Assembly (NCBI GenBank): GCA_001899765.1 | Contig: MKWM01000044.1 | Coordinates: forward strand, 1-64,000 | Reading direction: 5' to 3' | Length of the DNA stretch: 64,000 nt | DNA from: Thiobacillus sp. 63-78 | GTDB taxonomy: Bacteria > Pseudomonadota > Gammaproteobacteria > Burkholderiales > Thiobacillaceae | Notes under the pieces: model-generated | Told to the model about the DNA's origin: nothing | Databases searched by the model: none | What the model saw: only the letters and a program-made list of their open reading frames with translations | Part shown: in pieces, positions 16,988 to 26,550 of the stretch | Layout of the letters: the number at the start of each line of letters is the position of its first letter | Position numbering within the stretch: position 1 is the stretch's first letter | Position numbers and translations under genes: made by a program

Positions 16988-19900
16988 TCAGCGCGTCCGC
17001 AACCAGTCGATCAGTTCGTCGAACGGCAGCGGGCGGCTCAGGTGATAGCCCTGCGCCTGCTCGCAGCCCATGTCCGCGAGCAGCGTCAGCGCTTCCGCAT
17101 TTTCCACGCCTTCGGCGATGACATACAGGCCGAGACTGTGGGCCAGGGCGACGGTCGAGCGCACGATGATCCTGTCCTGGGCGTTGTCGTTCATGCCGAG
17201 GACGAAAGAGCAGTCGATTTTCAGCGCGCTGAGCGGCAACCGCCGCAGATAGGCGAGAGAGGAATAGCCGGTACCGAAATCGTCGATCGCGATATTGACG
17301 CCCTTCGCCGCGATCCCCTGCAGCAGTCTGGCGGAACTGTCCGGATCGTGCATCAGCGCGGTTTCAGTCAGTTCCAGTTCGACTTCCTGCTCGGGTACGC
17401 CGTGTCGGGAGATGGCATCCATGAGTCGGTCCACGCAGAGAGCGTCCATCAGGTTGCGCGCCGAAAGATTGATGGCGACCGGCTGCGTGTAGCCCAGATC
17501 GTGCAGCCGCCGCTTGTCCGCCAGCGCCCTGTCCATCACGGCGTTGGTGAAAGGATGGATGACTTCGGTCATTTCCACCAGATGGATGAAATCGCCGGGA
17601 TGCAGCAGTCCGAGCCGGGGATTCTGCCAGCGCGCCAGCGCCTCGAATCCGGTGACCCGTCCGCTGGCGATATCGCACTTGGGCTGATAGTGGAGCACCA
17701 GTTCCCCGCGCTGGACCGCCTGCACCAGTTCGCCGGCCAGGGCGAGGCGATCGGGGCTGTAATCGTCGAAGCTGCGGTCGTAGACGACGACACCGGCTGT
17801 CAGTTTCTTCGCCCGGTACATGGCCACGTCCGCCGCGCGCAGCAGCGCATGGCTGCTGTCGCCGTGTTCCGGGTAGTACGCCACCCCTACGCTGGCGCCG
17901 ACCTGCAGCGCCATGCCCTCGATCATGAAGGGCCGGTGCAATGCGCGGGTGATGTCGCGGGCCAGCGCGACCGCAGCCGCCTGGTCGGGCAGCCCCGTGA
18001 GCAGCACGGCGAATTCGTCTCCGCCCAGGCGACAGACCAGCGCAGGCGTGTCCGCCAGCGCGCCTTGCAGCCGCGGTCCGATATGTGTCAGCAGGTGATC
18101 GCCGACGTGGTGTCCGAGGGTGTCGTTGATTTCCTTGAAGCGATCCAGATCCAGCAGCAGCAAGGCGCTGGCTCGATCCGGCGCCGCGGCAACCCGTGCG
18201 GCGAAATCCTCGTGCAGGACGCTGCGGTTGGGCAGGGAGGTGAGACTGTCGTGCCGTGCCTGGAAACCGAGGCTGACGACATGGTGTGCATTGGCGATGG
18301 CCAGCACCACGGTGTTGCTGAAGGTGCCGAGCGTGTCCAGTTCCACCTCGCTGAACGTCCGCTGCTCGCGGTAAGCCAGGTTGATGGTGCCGAGCGCCTG
18401 CTCGTGATAGATCATCGGAATGACCACAGCCGAGTTCAGCCCGGCGGCGGTCATCGCTTTCCCCAGGTCGGGCATAAAGCGAGCGTCACGGGAAATATCG
18501 TTGCTCACCAGCAGACGCTTGCCGCTCAGAACCAGGCCGTTCAGACTTCCTGACAGCGGCAGACTGGCGCCCAATTGCGGAAATTCCTCGCTGAATCCAT
18601 GATGGATCGCCAGATCCAGCCGGGTGCCGCTCGAATCCAGCAGATAGATGGCGATGTGGGGCGCATGGCTCAGGCCAAGCAGGGCCTCGATGGCTTCCCG
18701 GAGGATGTCGTCCGGTTCCAGCGAGGCATGTAGCCGATTGGACAGCCGGTTGATGAGGCGCAGATGTTCGTTACGCTCGATCAAGGCCTGGCGCGACAGC
18801 ATCAGTTCGGCCTCGGTTTTCTTGCGCGCGCTGATGTCGCGCACGGTTCCCTGGATATGCGGGGTGCCGCCGATCGTGATGAGATTCAGCGTGATTTCCG
18901 TGTCGAAGGGCGTGCCGTCGTGGCGCAGGTGGCGCCACTCGAAATGCTGGACTTCGCCGCGCAGGGCCGCGGTGATCTTTTCCTGCGCCCTGACGCTGGA
19001 CGGGCAGCCGTCTGGCTGGAACTCGGGCGAGTAGCGCTCGGGCGGGGTGCCAATGATCTGCTCACGCGTGCAGCCGAACATCTTCAATGCGGCCGGGTTG
19101 CAGTCCACGAAGCCTGTTTCATCCGCCAGGAAAAGACTGTCGTCTGCCTGTTCGAACAGGAGGCGGTAGCGCACTTCGCTGTCACGCAGATTGGCCTGCG
19201 TCTGCTTGTGCGCGGACAGATCGGCCGCGATTCCCAGGAAACCTTCGATCCTGCCGTCCGGATCATGCAAGGGGGTGACCGACAGCCGCACCGGAATGCG
19301 GCTTCCATTCTTGCGCAGGTAGGTCCACTCGCGTTCCTCGGAGCGGCCGTGCCTGACCCTGGCGACAAATACGTCAAACCCGGGCTGGATCGGTTCGCCC
19401 AGTTCCCGGCTGAGCGCGGTCGCGTGTTGATGTATTTCGTCGGTGTCGTGGAAAAGCGCCGGCGTCTGCTTGCCGATGACTTCGTCCGCGCAATAGCCGA
19501 GCATGCGCTCGGCGGCCGCGTTGAAGCTGACGATGATGCCGGCGGTATTGGTGGAGATGATGCTGTAGTCGGCACTGTCCAGCACCGCCTGTTGCCAGGC
19601 CGACAGATGCGTGACGGCCGTGTCGGATTCGATCTGGCGCGCCAGCAGGCGCCGGTAGAGCCAGGTGCCGCCCAGCAGGAAAAGAACCAGCAGGACGCTG
19701 GGTGCCAGCAGTCTTTGCAGCCAGGCGTAGGCGATGGCATGGATGGGAGCGAGCGCGCCGGCCAGCAGGCCGTATTCGTCCAGACGCTGGTAGACCACAT
19801 AATGGAGCCCCTGATTGCGCGGCAGATCGATGACCATCGCACCGTGTGCGTGTCCGGCTGCGGCAAACTGGCGCAGGGTTTCGGGCGCGACCGGCTCGCC

Positions 19901-20608
19901 GTATGTGAATTGGAGCGTGGCGCGTGCTTCACCCGCCGGCAGGGGATAGAAATACTGCAGGTAATGGTCGTCGCGCAGCAGTCCCAGCTGGACGTTGGGC
20001 GGCAGCGCCGTGCGGGCCCACAGGGCGTTGCCGCGCTCGACCGAATAGCCCGCCGTCATGACCGCCAGCAACTGCCCGCGCGCATCGCGTATCGGCACGC
20101 GCACCGGGTTCACCCAGCGCTGCAGCGCCGCCATGTAGTACGGCCGGCCGAACTGGATATGGCCGGAACGGATGCTGGCGAGGAAGCTGTCGCGCGATAC
20201 CGGCTGCTCCAGCAGATTGGGCAGGGGCTGGCCATCCGGCACGCCGCTGACCAGGACGAGTTGCCCATCGGGCCGGGCCAGTCCCAGCCCGGCCATGCCC
20301 GGGTCGATCGCTTTCATGCGTTCGATGAGCTCGCGCCCGCGCGATGGCTCATGCAGGGCGCCCTGGGCGATGAGCTCGCTGCCCAGGCCGCGCAGGACCA
20401 GTTCATAGTTCTTCAACGTGGTGCGGGTGTTCTGCACCAGGATGCTGTTGAAATAACGCAATTGCGCCTCGATGTCCTGTTTCGCATCGAGCCAGTGCCG
20501 GGCAACGGCGATGAGATAAGCCAGCACGAGAAACCCGATCAGGACATGGAACAGGCCGCGCAGGGGCCTGGGATCGTTCCGGGAGAGCGGGTTGACGGAG
20601 CTGTTCAT
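16988..20608 (-). CDS. Multidomain cyclic-di-GMP protein: sensor-TM-PAS-PAS-GAF-GGDEF-EAL
   Basis: A 1206-residue signalling protein. In order: a membrane helix (about 20-40), a periplasmic Cache-like region, a second membrane helix (about 300-320), a PAS domain with PAC (about 340-460), a second PAS/PAC (about 475-610), a GAF domain (about 620-780), a GGDEF domain with intact RLGGDEF (about 860), and an EAL domain beginning GFEALARW (about 990). Both catalytic signatures look intact, so it could make and degrade cyclic-di-GMP; in many such proteins only one activity dominates. The ATG gives MNSSVNPLSRN; a GTG 69 bp upstream is an alternative. Nothing recognisable fills the roughly 290 bp between it and yicC. 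Confidence 0.92.
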   Translation of the reverse strand: MNSSVNPLSRNDPRPLRGLFHVLIGFLVLAYLIAVARHWLDAKQDIEAQLRYFNSILVQNTRTTLKNYELVLRGLGSELIAQGALHEPSRGRELIERMKAIDPGMAGLGLARPDGQLVLVSGVPDGQPLPNLLEQPVSRDSFLASIRSGHIQFGRPYYMAALQRWVNPVRVPIRDARGQLLAVMTAGYSVERGNALWARTALPPNVQLGLLRDDHYLQYFYPLPAGEARATLQFTYGEPVAPETLRQFAAAGHAHGAMVIDLPRNQGLHYVVYQRLDEYGLLAGALAPIHAIAYAWLQRLLAPSVLLVLFLLGGTWLYRRLLARQIESDTAVTHLSAWQQAVLDSADYSIISTNTAGIIVSFNAAAERMLGYCADEVIGKQTPALFHDTDEIHQHATALSRELGEPIQPGFDVFVARVRHGRSEEREWTYLRKNGSRIPVRLSVTPLHDPDGRIEGFLGIAADLSAHKQTQANLRDSEVRYRLLFEQADDSLFLADETGFVDCNPAALKMFGCTREQIIGTPPERYSPEFQPDGCPSSVRAQEKITAALRGEVQHFEWRHLRHDGTPFDTEITLNLITIGGTPHIQGTVRDISARKKTEAELMLSRQALIERNEHLRLINRLSNRLHASLEPDDILREAIEALLGLSHAPHIAIYLLDSSGTRLDLAIHHGFSEEFPQLGASLPLSGSLNGLVLSGKRLLVSNDISRDARFMPDLGKAMTAAGLNSAVVIPMIYHEQALGTINLAYREQRTFSEVELDTLGTFSNTVVLAIANAHHVVSLGFQARHDSLTSLPNRSVLHEDFAARVAAAPDRASALLLLDLDRFKEINDTLGHHVGDHLLTHIGPRLQGALADTPALVCRLGGDEFAVLLTGLPDQAAAVALARDITRALHRPFMIEGMALQVGASVGVAYYPEHGDSSHALLRAADVAMYRAKKLTAGVVVYDRSFDDYSPDRLALAGELVQAVQRGELVLHYQPKCDIASGRVTGFEALARWQNPRLGLLHPGDFIHLVEMTEVIHPFTNAVMDRALADKRRLHDLGYTQPVAINLSARNLMDALCVDRLMDAISRHGVPEQEVELELTETALMHDPDSSARLLQGIAAKGVNIAIDDFGTGYSSLAYLRRLPLSALKIDCSFVLGMNDNAQDRIIVRSTVALAHSLGLYVIAEGVENAEALTLLADMGCEQAQGYHLSRPLPFDELIDWLRTR

Positions 20609-20898
20609 GCCGACAAAGCGCCTGGGAGGTGGCGGATCCTTTGTGTATCGTGTGGTTGAAGACGGGCCATTTGGCACCGGACGTCTTGGCGTAACGATGC
20701 GGTCTTGATGCCTGATGGGTAACGGATATTGTTAAATGGACTGTAGCCGGGGGATTGCACGACAACAAGTGGCGTTTTAAGGAAGCGTCGGAGGCGGTTC
20801 CGCCGTGATGCGGGCGCTGTGATACTCAACCAGGAGAAGAAGCGGGCACGCTGGGCGCAGCCGCGACCACATGCAGGTCAAGCGGGTTGCCGGAAATT

Positions 20899-21765
20899 TC
20901 ACTCGATATTCTGGATCTGCTCGCGCATCTGCTCGATCAGCACCTTGAGTTCGAGCGACACGCGCGAGGTTTCCACCGCCACCGATTTCGAACCCAGGGT
21001 GTTGGCTTCGCGATGCAGTTCCTGCATCAGGAAATCGAGCCGCTTGCCCACGGCGCCCGCCTGATCCAGGACGCGCCGCACTTCGGAAAAGTGCGTGGCA
21101 AGACGCGAAAGCTCTTCGTCGATATCGGCTTTCTGCGCGGCCAGCGCAACTTCCTGGGCCAGTCGTTCGTGACCGGCCTCGCCCAGTGCCTCACGCAGGC
21201 GTTCCGCCAGTTTGTTGCGCTGGGCCGCGCCCAGTGCGGGCAGCAGCGGCTGCAGGCCCGCCACCTGCGCTTCGGCGGCAGCCAGGCGGTCGAGGATATG
21301 CTGCCTCAGCTTTGCGCCTTCACGCCGACGGCTCTCCGCCAGTTCGTCCAGCGCGGCGCGGACGCCGGCCAGCACCGCTTCGTTCAGCGTCTCCTGGGAC
21401 AGGGCTCCAGTCTGAACCGCGCCGGGCCAGCGCAGAATCTCGTTGACGGAAAGCGGCGCACTTCCGGGAAGGCGCTGCAGGATGTCCGTCTGCCAGTGTG
21501 CCAGCCGCTCAAGAATGGGCGGGCTCAAGCCGTTATCAACCGAAGCGGCCGGAAGCAGGACGAGGCCGATGCGGCATTCCACCTTGCCGCGCGCCAGACG
21601 CTGCTGGATCAATTCACGCAATTGCGGCTCGAGGGCACGAAATTCGTCGGCCAGGCGAAAGTGCAGTTCGAGGTAGCGTTGATTGACGCTGCGCAGATCG
21701 ATGTTGACGCTGGTATGGTCGAGGTTGAAACTGTGGGCGGCGAACCCGGTCATGCTGGTAATCAT
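20899..21765 (-). CDS. yicC: YicC family protein (putative endoribonuclease)
   Basis: The 288-residue protein starts MITSMTGFAAHSF, the YicC hallmark. It continues LRSVNQRYLELHFRL, ARGKVECRIGL and a C-terminal DUF1732 region with KADIDEELSRLATHFSEVR, GKRLDFLMQELHREANTLGSKS and EMREQIQN-like ending. YicC proteins have been linked to RNA cleavage and sRNA turnover; that is family knowledge. It is usually next to gmk, but here it is divergent from a Ser/Thr kinase with a 102-bp gap. Confidence 0.95.
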   Translation of the reverse strand: MITSMTGFAAHSFNLDHTSVNIDLRSVNQRYLELHFRLADEFRALEPQLRELIQQRLARGKVECRIGLVLLPAASVDNGLSPPILERLAHWQTDILQRLPGSAPLSVNEILRWPGAVQTGALSQETLNEAVLAGVRAALDELAESRRREGAKLRQHILDRLAAAEAQVAGLQPLLPALGAAQRNKLAERLREALGEAGHERLAQEVALAAQKADIDEELSRLATHFSEVRRVLDQAGAVGKRLDFLMQELHREANTLGSKSVAVETSRVSLELKVLIEQMREQIQNIE

Positions 21766-21867
21766 GAAGGATGTCCAGACAGGTTGTGAGCGTTGCCGGT
21801 ACGTGGCCGGGAATGGATTTTGCCGGCCAGGCCAGCTGGAAACAGAAAAGATGATAGACGTTCGACT

Positions 21868-22812
21868 ATGGCGACTCAACCCAATCAGGCACTTCCCAGC
21901 GGATATCGGCTGAACGAATACACCATCGTACGCAAGATCGGCGGCGGCGGCTTCAGCATGGTCTATCTGGCGCGCGACGATGCCAACCAGTCGGTGGCGA
22001 TCAAGGAGTATCTGCCCGGCGCGCTGGTGCTGCGTACCGAAGGATCGGTCATCGTGCAGGCCAATTCGACCGAAAACAACAACATCTTCCGCCACGGCAT
22101 GAAATGCTTCTTCGAGGAAGGGCGGGCGCTGGCGCTGATCGACCATCCGAACGTCGTGCGCGTGACCAACTTCTTCCGCGCCAACGATACGGTCTACATG
22201 GTCATGCGCTTCGAGCGCGGCAAGACCCTGCAGCAGCATATCCAGGCCAATCGCGGCACCATCCGCGAAAGCTTCATCCGGCGCGTCTTCGCGCAGTTGC
22301 TCAACGGTCTGCGCGAGGTGCATACGCATAAATTGCTGCATCTCGACATCAAGCCGTCCAATCTCTACATCCGCCTGGACGGCTCGCCGGTGCTGATCGA
22401 TTTTGGCGCGGCGCGGCAGACGCTCACTCAGGAGGAGAGCAAGCTGCAGCCCATGTACACGCCCGGCTTCGCCGCGCCCGAGCAGTATCATAACCGCGAG
22501 CGGCTGGGACCCTGGACCGACATCTACAGCGTGGGCGCCAGCCTGTACGCCTGCCTGGCCGGTTATCCGCCGCAAGCGGCCGATGCCAGGCTGCTCAACG
22601 ACAAGCTGGTGCCGGCCACGACGAACTGGCGCGGGGTCTACTCCGACCAGTTGCTGGAAACCGTCGATCAGTGCCTCAAGCTCAACTACATGGAGCGCCT
22701 GCAAAGTGTGTTCAGCCTGCAGAAAGTGCTGATGGATCGCACGGCCATGAGCCCGCCCCGTTTTTCGCTGCTGAACAGCATCAAACGCTCATTGGGTCGC
22801 GAATTGTTCTAA
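21868..22812 (+). CDS. Cytosolic eukaryotic-type Ser/Thr protein kinase
   Basis: A 314-residue Hanks-type kinase with no membrane segment or PASTA repeats. The glycine loop IGGGGFSMVY, the lysine in VAIKEYL, the catalytic loop HLDIKPSN, the metal-binding DFGAARQ and the APEQY motif are all present, so it should be active. The domain fills residues about 15-275; the short C-terminal tail ends LGRELF. A PP2C-type phosphatase follows about 120 bp downstream on the same strand, an apparent writer-eraser pair. Its substrates cannot be told from the window. Confidence 0.95.
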   Translation: MATQPNQALPSGYRLNEYTIVRKIGGGGFSMVYLARDDANQSVAIKEYLPGALVLRTEGSVIVQANSTENNNIFRHGMKCFFEEGRALALIDHPNVVRVTNFFRANDTVYMVMRFERGKTLQQHIQANRGTIRESFIRRVFAQLLNGLREVHTHKLLHLDIKPSNLYIRLDGSPVLIDFGAARQTLTQEESKLQPMYTPGFAAPEQYHNRERLGPWTDIYSVGASLYACLAGYPPQAADARLLNDKLVPATTNWRGVYSDQLLETVDQCLKLNYMERLQSVFSLQKVLMDRTAMSPPRFSLLNSIKRSLGRELF

Positions 22813-22932
22813 AGTAGCGAACCCGGGATCTTCCGTTGACCGCCCTGACCCTGCGAAATGCCGCATGAATACTGATTCTTTCATCTTCGATTCCTCGCCG
22901 CTGACGCGTTCAGCCAGGATTTTCAGCGCGAG

Positions 22933-23841
22933 ATGAAATTCACCATCTACCAGGCGTCGCGCCAGGGCGGCCGTAAAAACAACCAGGACCGGGTGGCCTA
23001 TTCCTATAGCCGCGAGGCATTGCTGATGGTCGTGGCCGACGGGATGGGCGGCCACATGCATGGTGAAATCGCCGCCCAGATCGCGGTGCAGACGCTGACC
23101 GATCAATTCCAGAAAATGGCCAAGCCGCGCCTGGACGACCCGCGGGCATTTCTGGCCGACATCACCACGCGTGCCCATTTCGCCATCAACGATTACGCCG
23201 TCGAACAGGATCTGCTGGAAATTCCCCACACCACGCTGGTGGCTGCCGTGGTGCAGGACAACACTGCCTGCTGGGCGCATGTGGGCGATTCCCGTCTGTA
23301 TCTGTTCAGTGACGGCAGCCTGCTCGCACGTACCGAGGACCATACGGCGGTTGCCCAGTTGGTACGTGACGGCATCATCAGCGAGGAAGAGGCAGGCCAT
23401 CATCCGGAACGCAACAAGGTATCCAACTGCCTGGGCGGCTACATGGCGCCGCAGGTGGAGTGCAGTGCGCCGATCCCGCTACGCGATGCCGATACCATGC
23501 TGCTGTGCACCGATGGGATCTGGGGCATGATCAGCATTCCGGAAGTGTCGGCCCTGCTGCATGCCTACACCCTGGAAGACGCGGTGCGCCATCTGATGGA
23601 CCATGCCGAATTCCGCGGCGGCGAGCACGGAGACAACCTCAGCCTGATCGCCATGACCTGGGGCGAGGCGCGCATGCCGAGCAAGGATTCCATTTCCACC
23701 CTGGCGCTGCCCGACGGCGGCGTCACCACGCAGATCAATGCGATGCGCCCGCTGCATGGCGCACCGGCGGTGTCAGACGACGAAATCGAGCGCGCCATCG
23801 CCGAAATCCAGCAGGCGATCCAGAAAATCTCCGCCAAATAG
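22933..23841 (+). CDS. PP2C-family Ser/Thr protein phosphatase
   Basis: A 302-residue PPM/PP2C phosphatase. Metal-binding and catalytic motifs are intact: NNQDRVAYS, VADGMGGHMHGEIAA, WAHVGDSRLYLF, LLCTDGIWGM and GDNLSLIAM. It probably reverses phosphorylation by the upstream kinase. The stop of a 23-codon open frame starting at 22865 overlaps this ATG as ATGA, though that frame has no clear ribosome site. The last 40 residues are a non-conserved tail. Confidence 0.95.
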   Translation: MKFTIYQASRQGGRKNNQDRVAYSYSREALLMVVADGMGGHMHGEIAAQIAVQTLTDQFQKMAKPRLDDPRAFLADITTRAHFAINDYAVEQDLLEIPHTTLVAAVVQDNTACWAHVGDSRLYLFSDGSLLARTEDHTAVAQLVRDGIISEEEAGHHPERNKVSNCLGGYMAPQVECSAPIPLRDADTMLLCTDGIWGMISIPEVSALLHAYTLEDAVRHLMDHAEFRGGEHGDNLSLIAMTWGEARMPSKDSISTLALPDGGVTTQINAMRPLHGAPAVSDDEIERAIAEIQQAIQKISAK

Positions 23842-23929
23842 ATGCTTGTCCGGCCGCCGCGGCACGCTGAAACGCGCCTGCCAGGCCTGACGCGGTAAAA
23901 TCGGGTTTTCGCCTTTTTCCCCGATCATC

Positions 23930-24658
23930 ATGCCCGATCCGATCCGCCCCAGCGGCCGCGCGCCCGATGCGCTGCGCGCGCTGTCGTTCACTCGCCAGTT
24001 CACCAAGCACGCCGAAGGCTCGGTACTCGTTTCCATGGGCGACACCCGCGTGCTATGCACCGCCAGCGTGCTCGACAAGCTCCCGCCGCACAAGAAGGGC
24101 AGCGGCGAAGGCTGGGTGACCGCCGAATACGGCATGCTGCCACGATCCACCCACACCCGCATCGATCGCGAAGCCGCGCGCGGCAAGCAAAGTGGGCGGA
24201 CCCAGGAAATCCAGCGCCTGATCGGGCGCAGCCTGCGCGCCGTGGTCGACCTGAAAAAGCTGGGTGAACGCACCCTGCACATCGACTGCGACGTGTTGCA
24301 GGCCGATGGCGGCACCCGCTGCGCCAGCATCTGCGGTGCCTGGGTCGCGGTCGCCGATGCCGTCGCCGGGCTGCTGGCCGAGGGCAAGCTGACGGAGTCC
24401 CCGCTCGTGGACAGCATCGCGGCCGTCTCGGTCGGCGTGTATCAGGGCCAGCCGGTGCTCGACCTCGATTACATCGAGGACTCCGACTGCGACACCGACA
24501 TGAACGTGGTGATGACGGGCACGGGCGGCATTGTCGAGGTGCAGGGCACGGCCGAGGGCGCGCCGTTCTCGCGCGCCACGCTGGAGGCATTGCTCGACCT
24601 CGCCACCGTCGGCATCGCACAGATCAGCGCCGCGCAACACGCGGCTTTGAACGACTGA
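23930..24658 (+). CDS. rph: Ribonuclease PH
   Basis: RNase PH trims tRNA 3' ends using phosphate. The 242-residue protein begins [15 protein letters not shown] and has [28 protein letters not shown], the [17 protein letters not shown] segment, [21 protein letters not shown], and a C-terminal [14 protein letters not shown], all typical. A TAAAAT -10-like element sits at 23896-23901. It is followed by an inverted repeat and rdgB; the rph-rdgB-hemW order is common in proteobacteria. Confidence 0.96.
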   Translation: MPDPIRPSGRAPDALRALSFTRQFTKHAEGSVLVSMGDTRVLCTASVLDKLPPHKKGSGEGWVTAEYGMLPRSTHTRIDREAARGKQSGRTQEIQRLIGRSLRAVVDLKKLGERTLHIDCDVLQADGGTRCASICGAWVAVADAVAGLLAEGKLTESPLVDSIAAVSVGVYQGQPVLDLDYIEDSDCDTDMNVVMTGTGGIVEVQGTAEGAPFSRATLEALLDLATVGIAQISAAQHAALND

Positions 24659-24665
24659 AAATGCA

Positions 24666-24758
24666 ACCACAGAGACACAGAGGCAATGAGAACCCCGAGT
24701 CAATATCTTTCGGGGTGTGTATGCCTGGTTTTTCTCTGTGCCTCCGTGTCTCTGTGGT
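24666..24758. repeat. Long inverted repeat between rph and rdgB
   Basis: The arms 24666-24685 and 24739-24758 are complementary at 19 of 20 positions (a CACAGAGACACAGAGG-type sequence). A shorter inner stem lies at 24692-24698 and 24710-24716. The element ends 16 bp before the rdgB start. Sequences of this type recur between genes in many environmental proteobacteria; here only one copy was noticed. Confidence 0.8.
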
Positions 24759-24773
24759 GAAAGGTTTCCCAAT

Positions 24774-25364
24774 ATGAACAAACTCGTCATCGCCTCCGGC
24801 AACGCCGGCAAGCTGCGCGAAATCGCGCGCATCCTCGAACCGCTCGCCATCGTCGCCGCGCCGCAGTCCGATTTTGGCGTGCCGGAATGCCCCGAGCCGC
24901 ACGTCACATTCATTGAAAACTGCCTGGCCAAGGCGCGCCACGCCAGCGCCCACACCGGGCTGCCGGCGCTGGCGGACGATTCAGGGATCTGCGTCGAAGC
25001 GCTGAACGGCGCGCCCGGCGTGTATTCCGCACGCTATGCCGGCGAGCCGAAATCCGACGCGCGCAACAACGAAAAGCTCATCGCCGCCCTCGCGGGTCAA
25101 TCCAACCGCCGCGCCCACTATTACTGCGTGATGGTGCTGGTGCGCTATGCCGACGACCCCGAGCCGCTCATCGCCGAGGGGCGCTGGCATGGCGAGATCA
25201 TCGACACGCCGCGCGGCGAAAACGGCTTCGGCTACGATCCGTATTTCCTGCTGCCGCAGTTCGGGCAAACCGGTGCCGAACTCGGCGAAGACGAGAAGAA
25301 CGCCATCTCGCATCGCGGCCAGGCCTTGCGCGAACTGGCCGACAAGCTGAAGCGACTTGGCTGA
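24774..25364 (+). CDS. rdgB: XTP/dITP pyrophosphatase (house-cleaning NTPase)
   Basis: RdgB hydrolyses dITP, XTP and ITP to keep them out of DNA. The 196-residue protein starts MNKLVIASGNAGKLREI, the substrate-binding signature SGNxGKL. It continues with ENCLAKARHAS, LPALADDSGICVEAL, GAPGVYSARYAG and C-terminal NGFGYDPYF with SHRGQAL. The ATG follows an inverted repeat, so expression could depend on that structure. The stop overlaps the hemW start. Confidence 0.96.
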   Translation: MNKLVIASGNAGKLREIARILEPLAIVAAPQSDFGVPECPEPHVTFIENCLAKARHASAHTGLPALADDSGICVEALNGAPGVYSARYAGEPKSDARNNEKLIAALAGQSNRRAHYYCVMVLVRYADDPEPLIAEGRWHGEIIDTPRGENGFGYDPYFLLPQFGQTGAELGEDEKNAISHRGQALRELADKLKRLG

Positions 25365-26550
25365 AACCGCCATCCGCTTTGCCGGACGCGGCCTTGCCGT
25401 GTCGCCGCCGCTGTCGGTCTACATCCACCTGCCGTGGTGCGTAAAAAAGTGCCCGTATTGCGACTTCAATTCGCACGCCGCGCAGGGCATTCCGGAAGCC
25501 GCCTACATCGACGCGCTGCTGCTCGATCTGGAACGTGCGCTGCCCGATATCTGGGGGCGTACGGTCCATACCGTATTCTTCGGCGGCGGCACGCCCAGCC
25601 TGTTTTCCGCCGCCGGTATCGATCGCATCCTCAGCGGCGTGCGCACGCTGACGCCACTGATGCCCGGTGCGGAAATCACGCTGGAAGCCAACCCCGGCAC
25701 GGTGGAGGCAGCCAGATTCGCCGGATTTCGCGAAGCCGGCGTCACCCGCCTCTCGCTCGGCATCCAGAGCTTCAACCCGCGGCACCTCAAGGCGCTCGGG
25801 CGCATCCATGGCGACCTCGAGGCGCGCCGCGCGGCCGAACTCGCCGCCACCCATTTCGACACCTTCAATCTCGACCTGATGTTCGCCCTGCCGACGCAGA
25901 CGCTGGCCGAGGCGCTGGCCGACGTCGACACGGCGCTGGCTTTCCGGCCGCCGCACCTGTCCGCCTACCACCTCACCCTCGAACCCAACACCCCTTTCGG
26001 CCATACCGCACCGCCCAACCTGCCGGACGATGACCTCGCCGCCGACATGCAACAGGCCGTCGAGACGCGCGTGCTGGAGGCGGGCATGCAGCACTACGAA
26101 ACCTCGGCGTATGCAAAACCCGGCCATGCCAGCCGCCATAACCTGAACTACTGGCAGTTCGGCGATTATCTGGGCATTGGCGCCGGTGCGCACAGCAAGC
26201 TGTCGTTCCGCGATCGCATCGTGCGACAGATGCGCACCAAGCATCCGCAGCAATACATGGACGCGGTGAAGGCCGGCACGCATATCGCCGATATCCGCAT
26301 CCTTGCGCGCGACGATCTGCCGTTCGAATTCATGATGAACGCCTTGCGTCTCAACGAAGGCGTGCCCGCCACCCTGTTCGAGGCGCGTACCGGACTGCCC
26401 CTGATCACCTGCACGGCTGCCCTCGAACGGGCTCGCGCCCGTGGCCTGCTGGAGCCCGGTGCGACGAGGCTCCAACCGACGCTGCTGGGGCAGCGATTCC
26501 TGAATGATTTGCTGGCGGTATTTCTGCCGGATGAAAAAAGGAAACCTTGA
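25357..26550 (+). CDS. hemW: Heme chaperone HemW (radical SAM, HemN-like)
   Basis: HemW is a radical-SAM family protein that binds and delivers heme; it was formerly annotated as an oxygen-independent coproporphyrinogen oxidase. The 397-residue protein has YIHLPWCVKKCPYCDFNSH with the CxxxCxxC 4Fe-4S motif, VFFGGGTPSLF, EANPGTVE and SLGIQSFNP. The TTG start overlaps rdgB by 8 bp; a GTG at 25399 (VSPPLSVYIHLPWC) is an equally possible start. It lacks the extra N-terminal cysteine region of true HemN. Confidence 0.92.
   Translation: MAETAIRFAGRGLAVSPPLSVYIHLPWCVKKCPYCDFNSHAAQGIPEAAYIDALLLDLERALPDIWGRTVHTVFFGGGTPSLFSAAGIDRILSGVRTLTPLMPGAEITLEANPGTVEAARFAGFREAGVTRLSLGIQSFNPRHLKALGRIHGDLEARRAAELAATHFDTFNLDLMFALPTQTLAEALADVDTALAFRPPHLSAYHLTLEPNTPFGHTAPPNLPDDDLAADMQQAVETRVLEAGMQHYETSAYAKPGHASRHNLNYWQFGDYLGIGAGAHSKLSFRDRIVRQMRTKHPQQYMDAVKAGTHIADIRILARDDLPFEFMMNALRLNEGVPATLFEARTGLPLITCTAALERARARGLLEPGATRLQPTLLGQRFLNDLLAVFLPDEKRKP

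Noticed and set aside
22865-22936. A 23-codon open frame overlapping the PP2C start as ATGA
   Set aside because: There is no ribosome site and the peptide is nondescript; the overlap could be chance. It is mentioned in the PP2C entry only.
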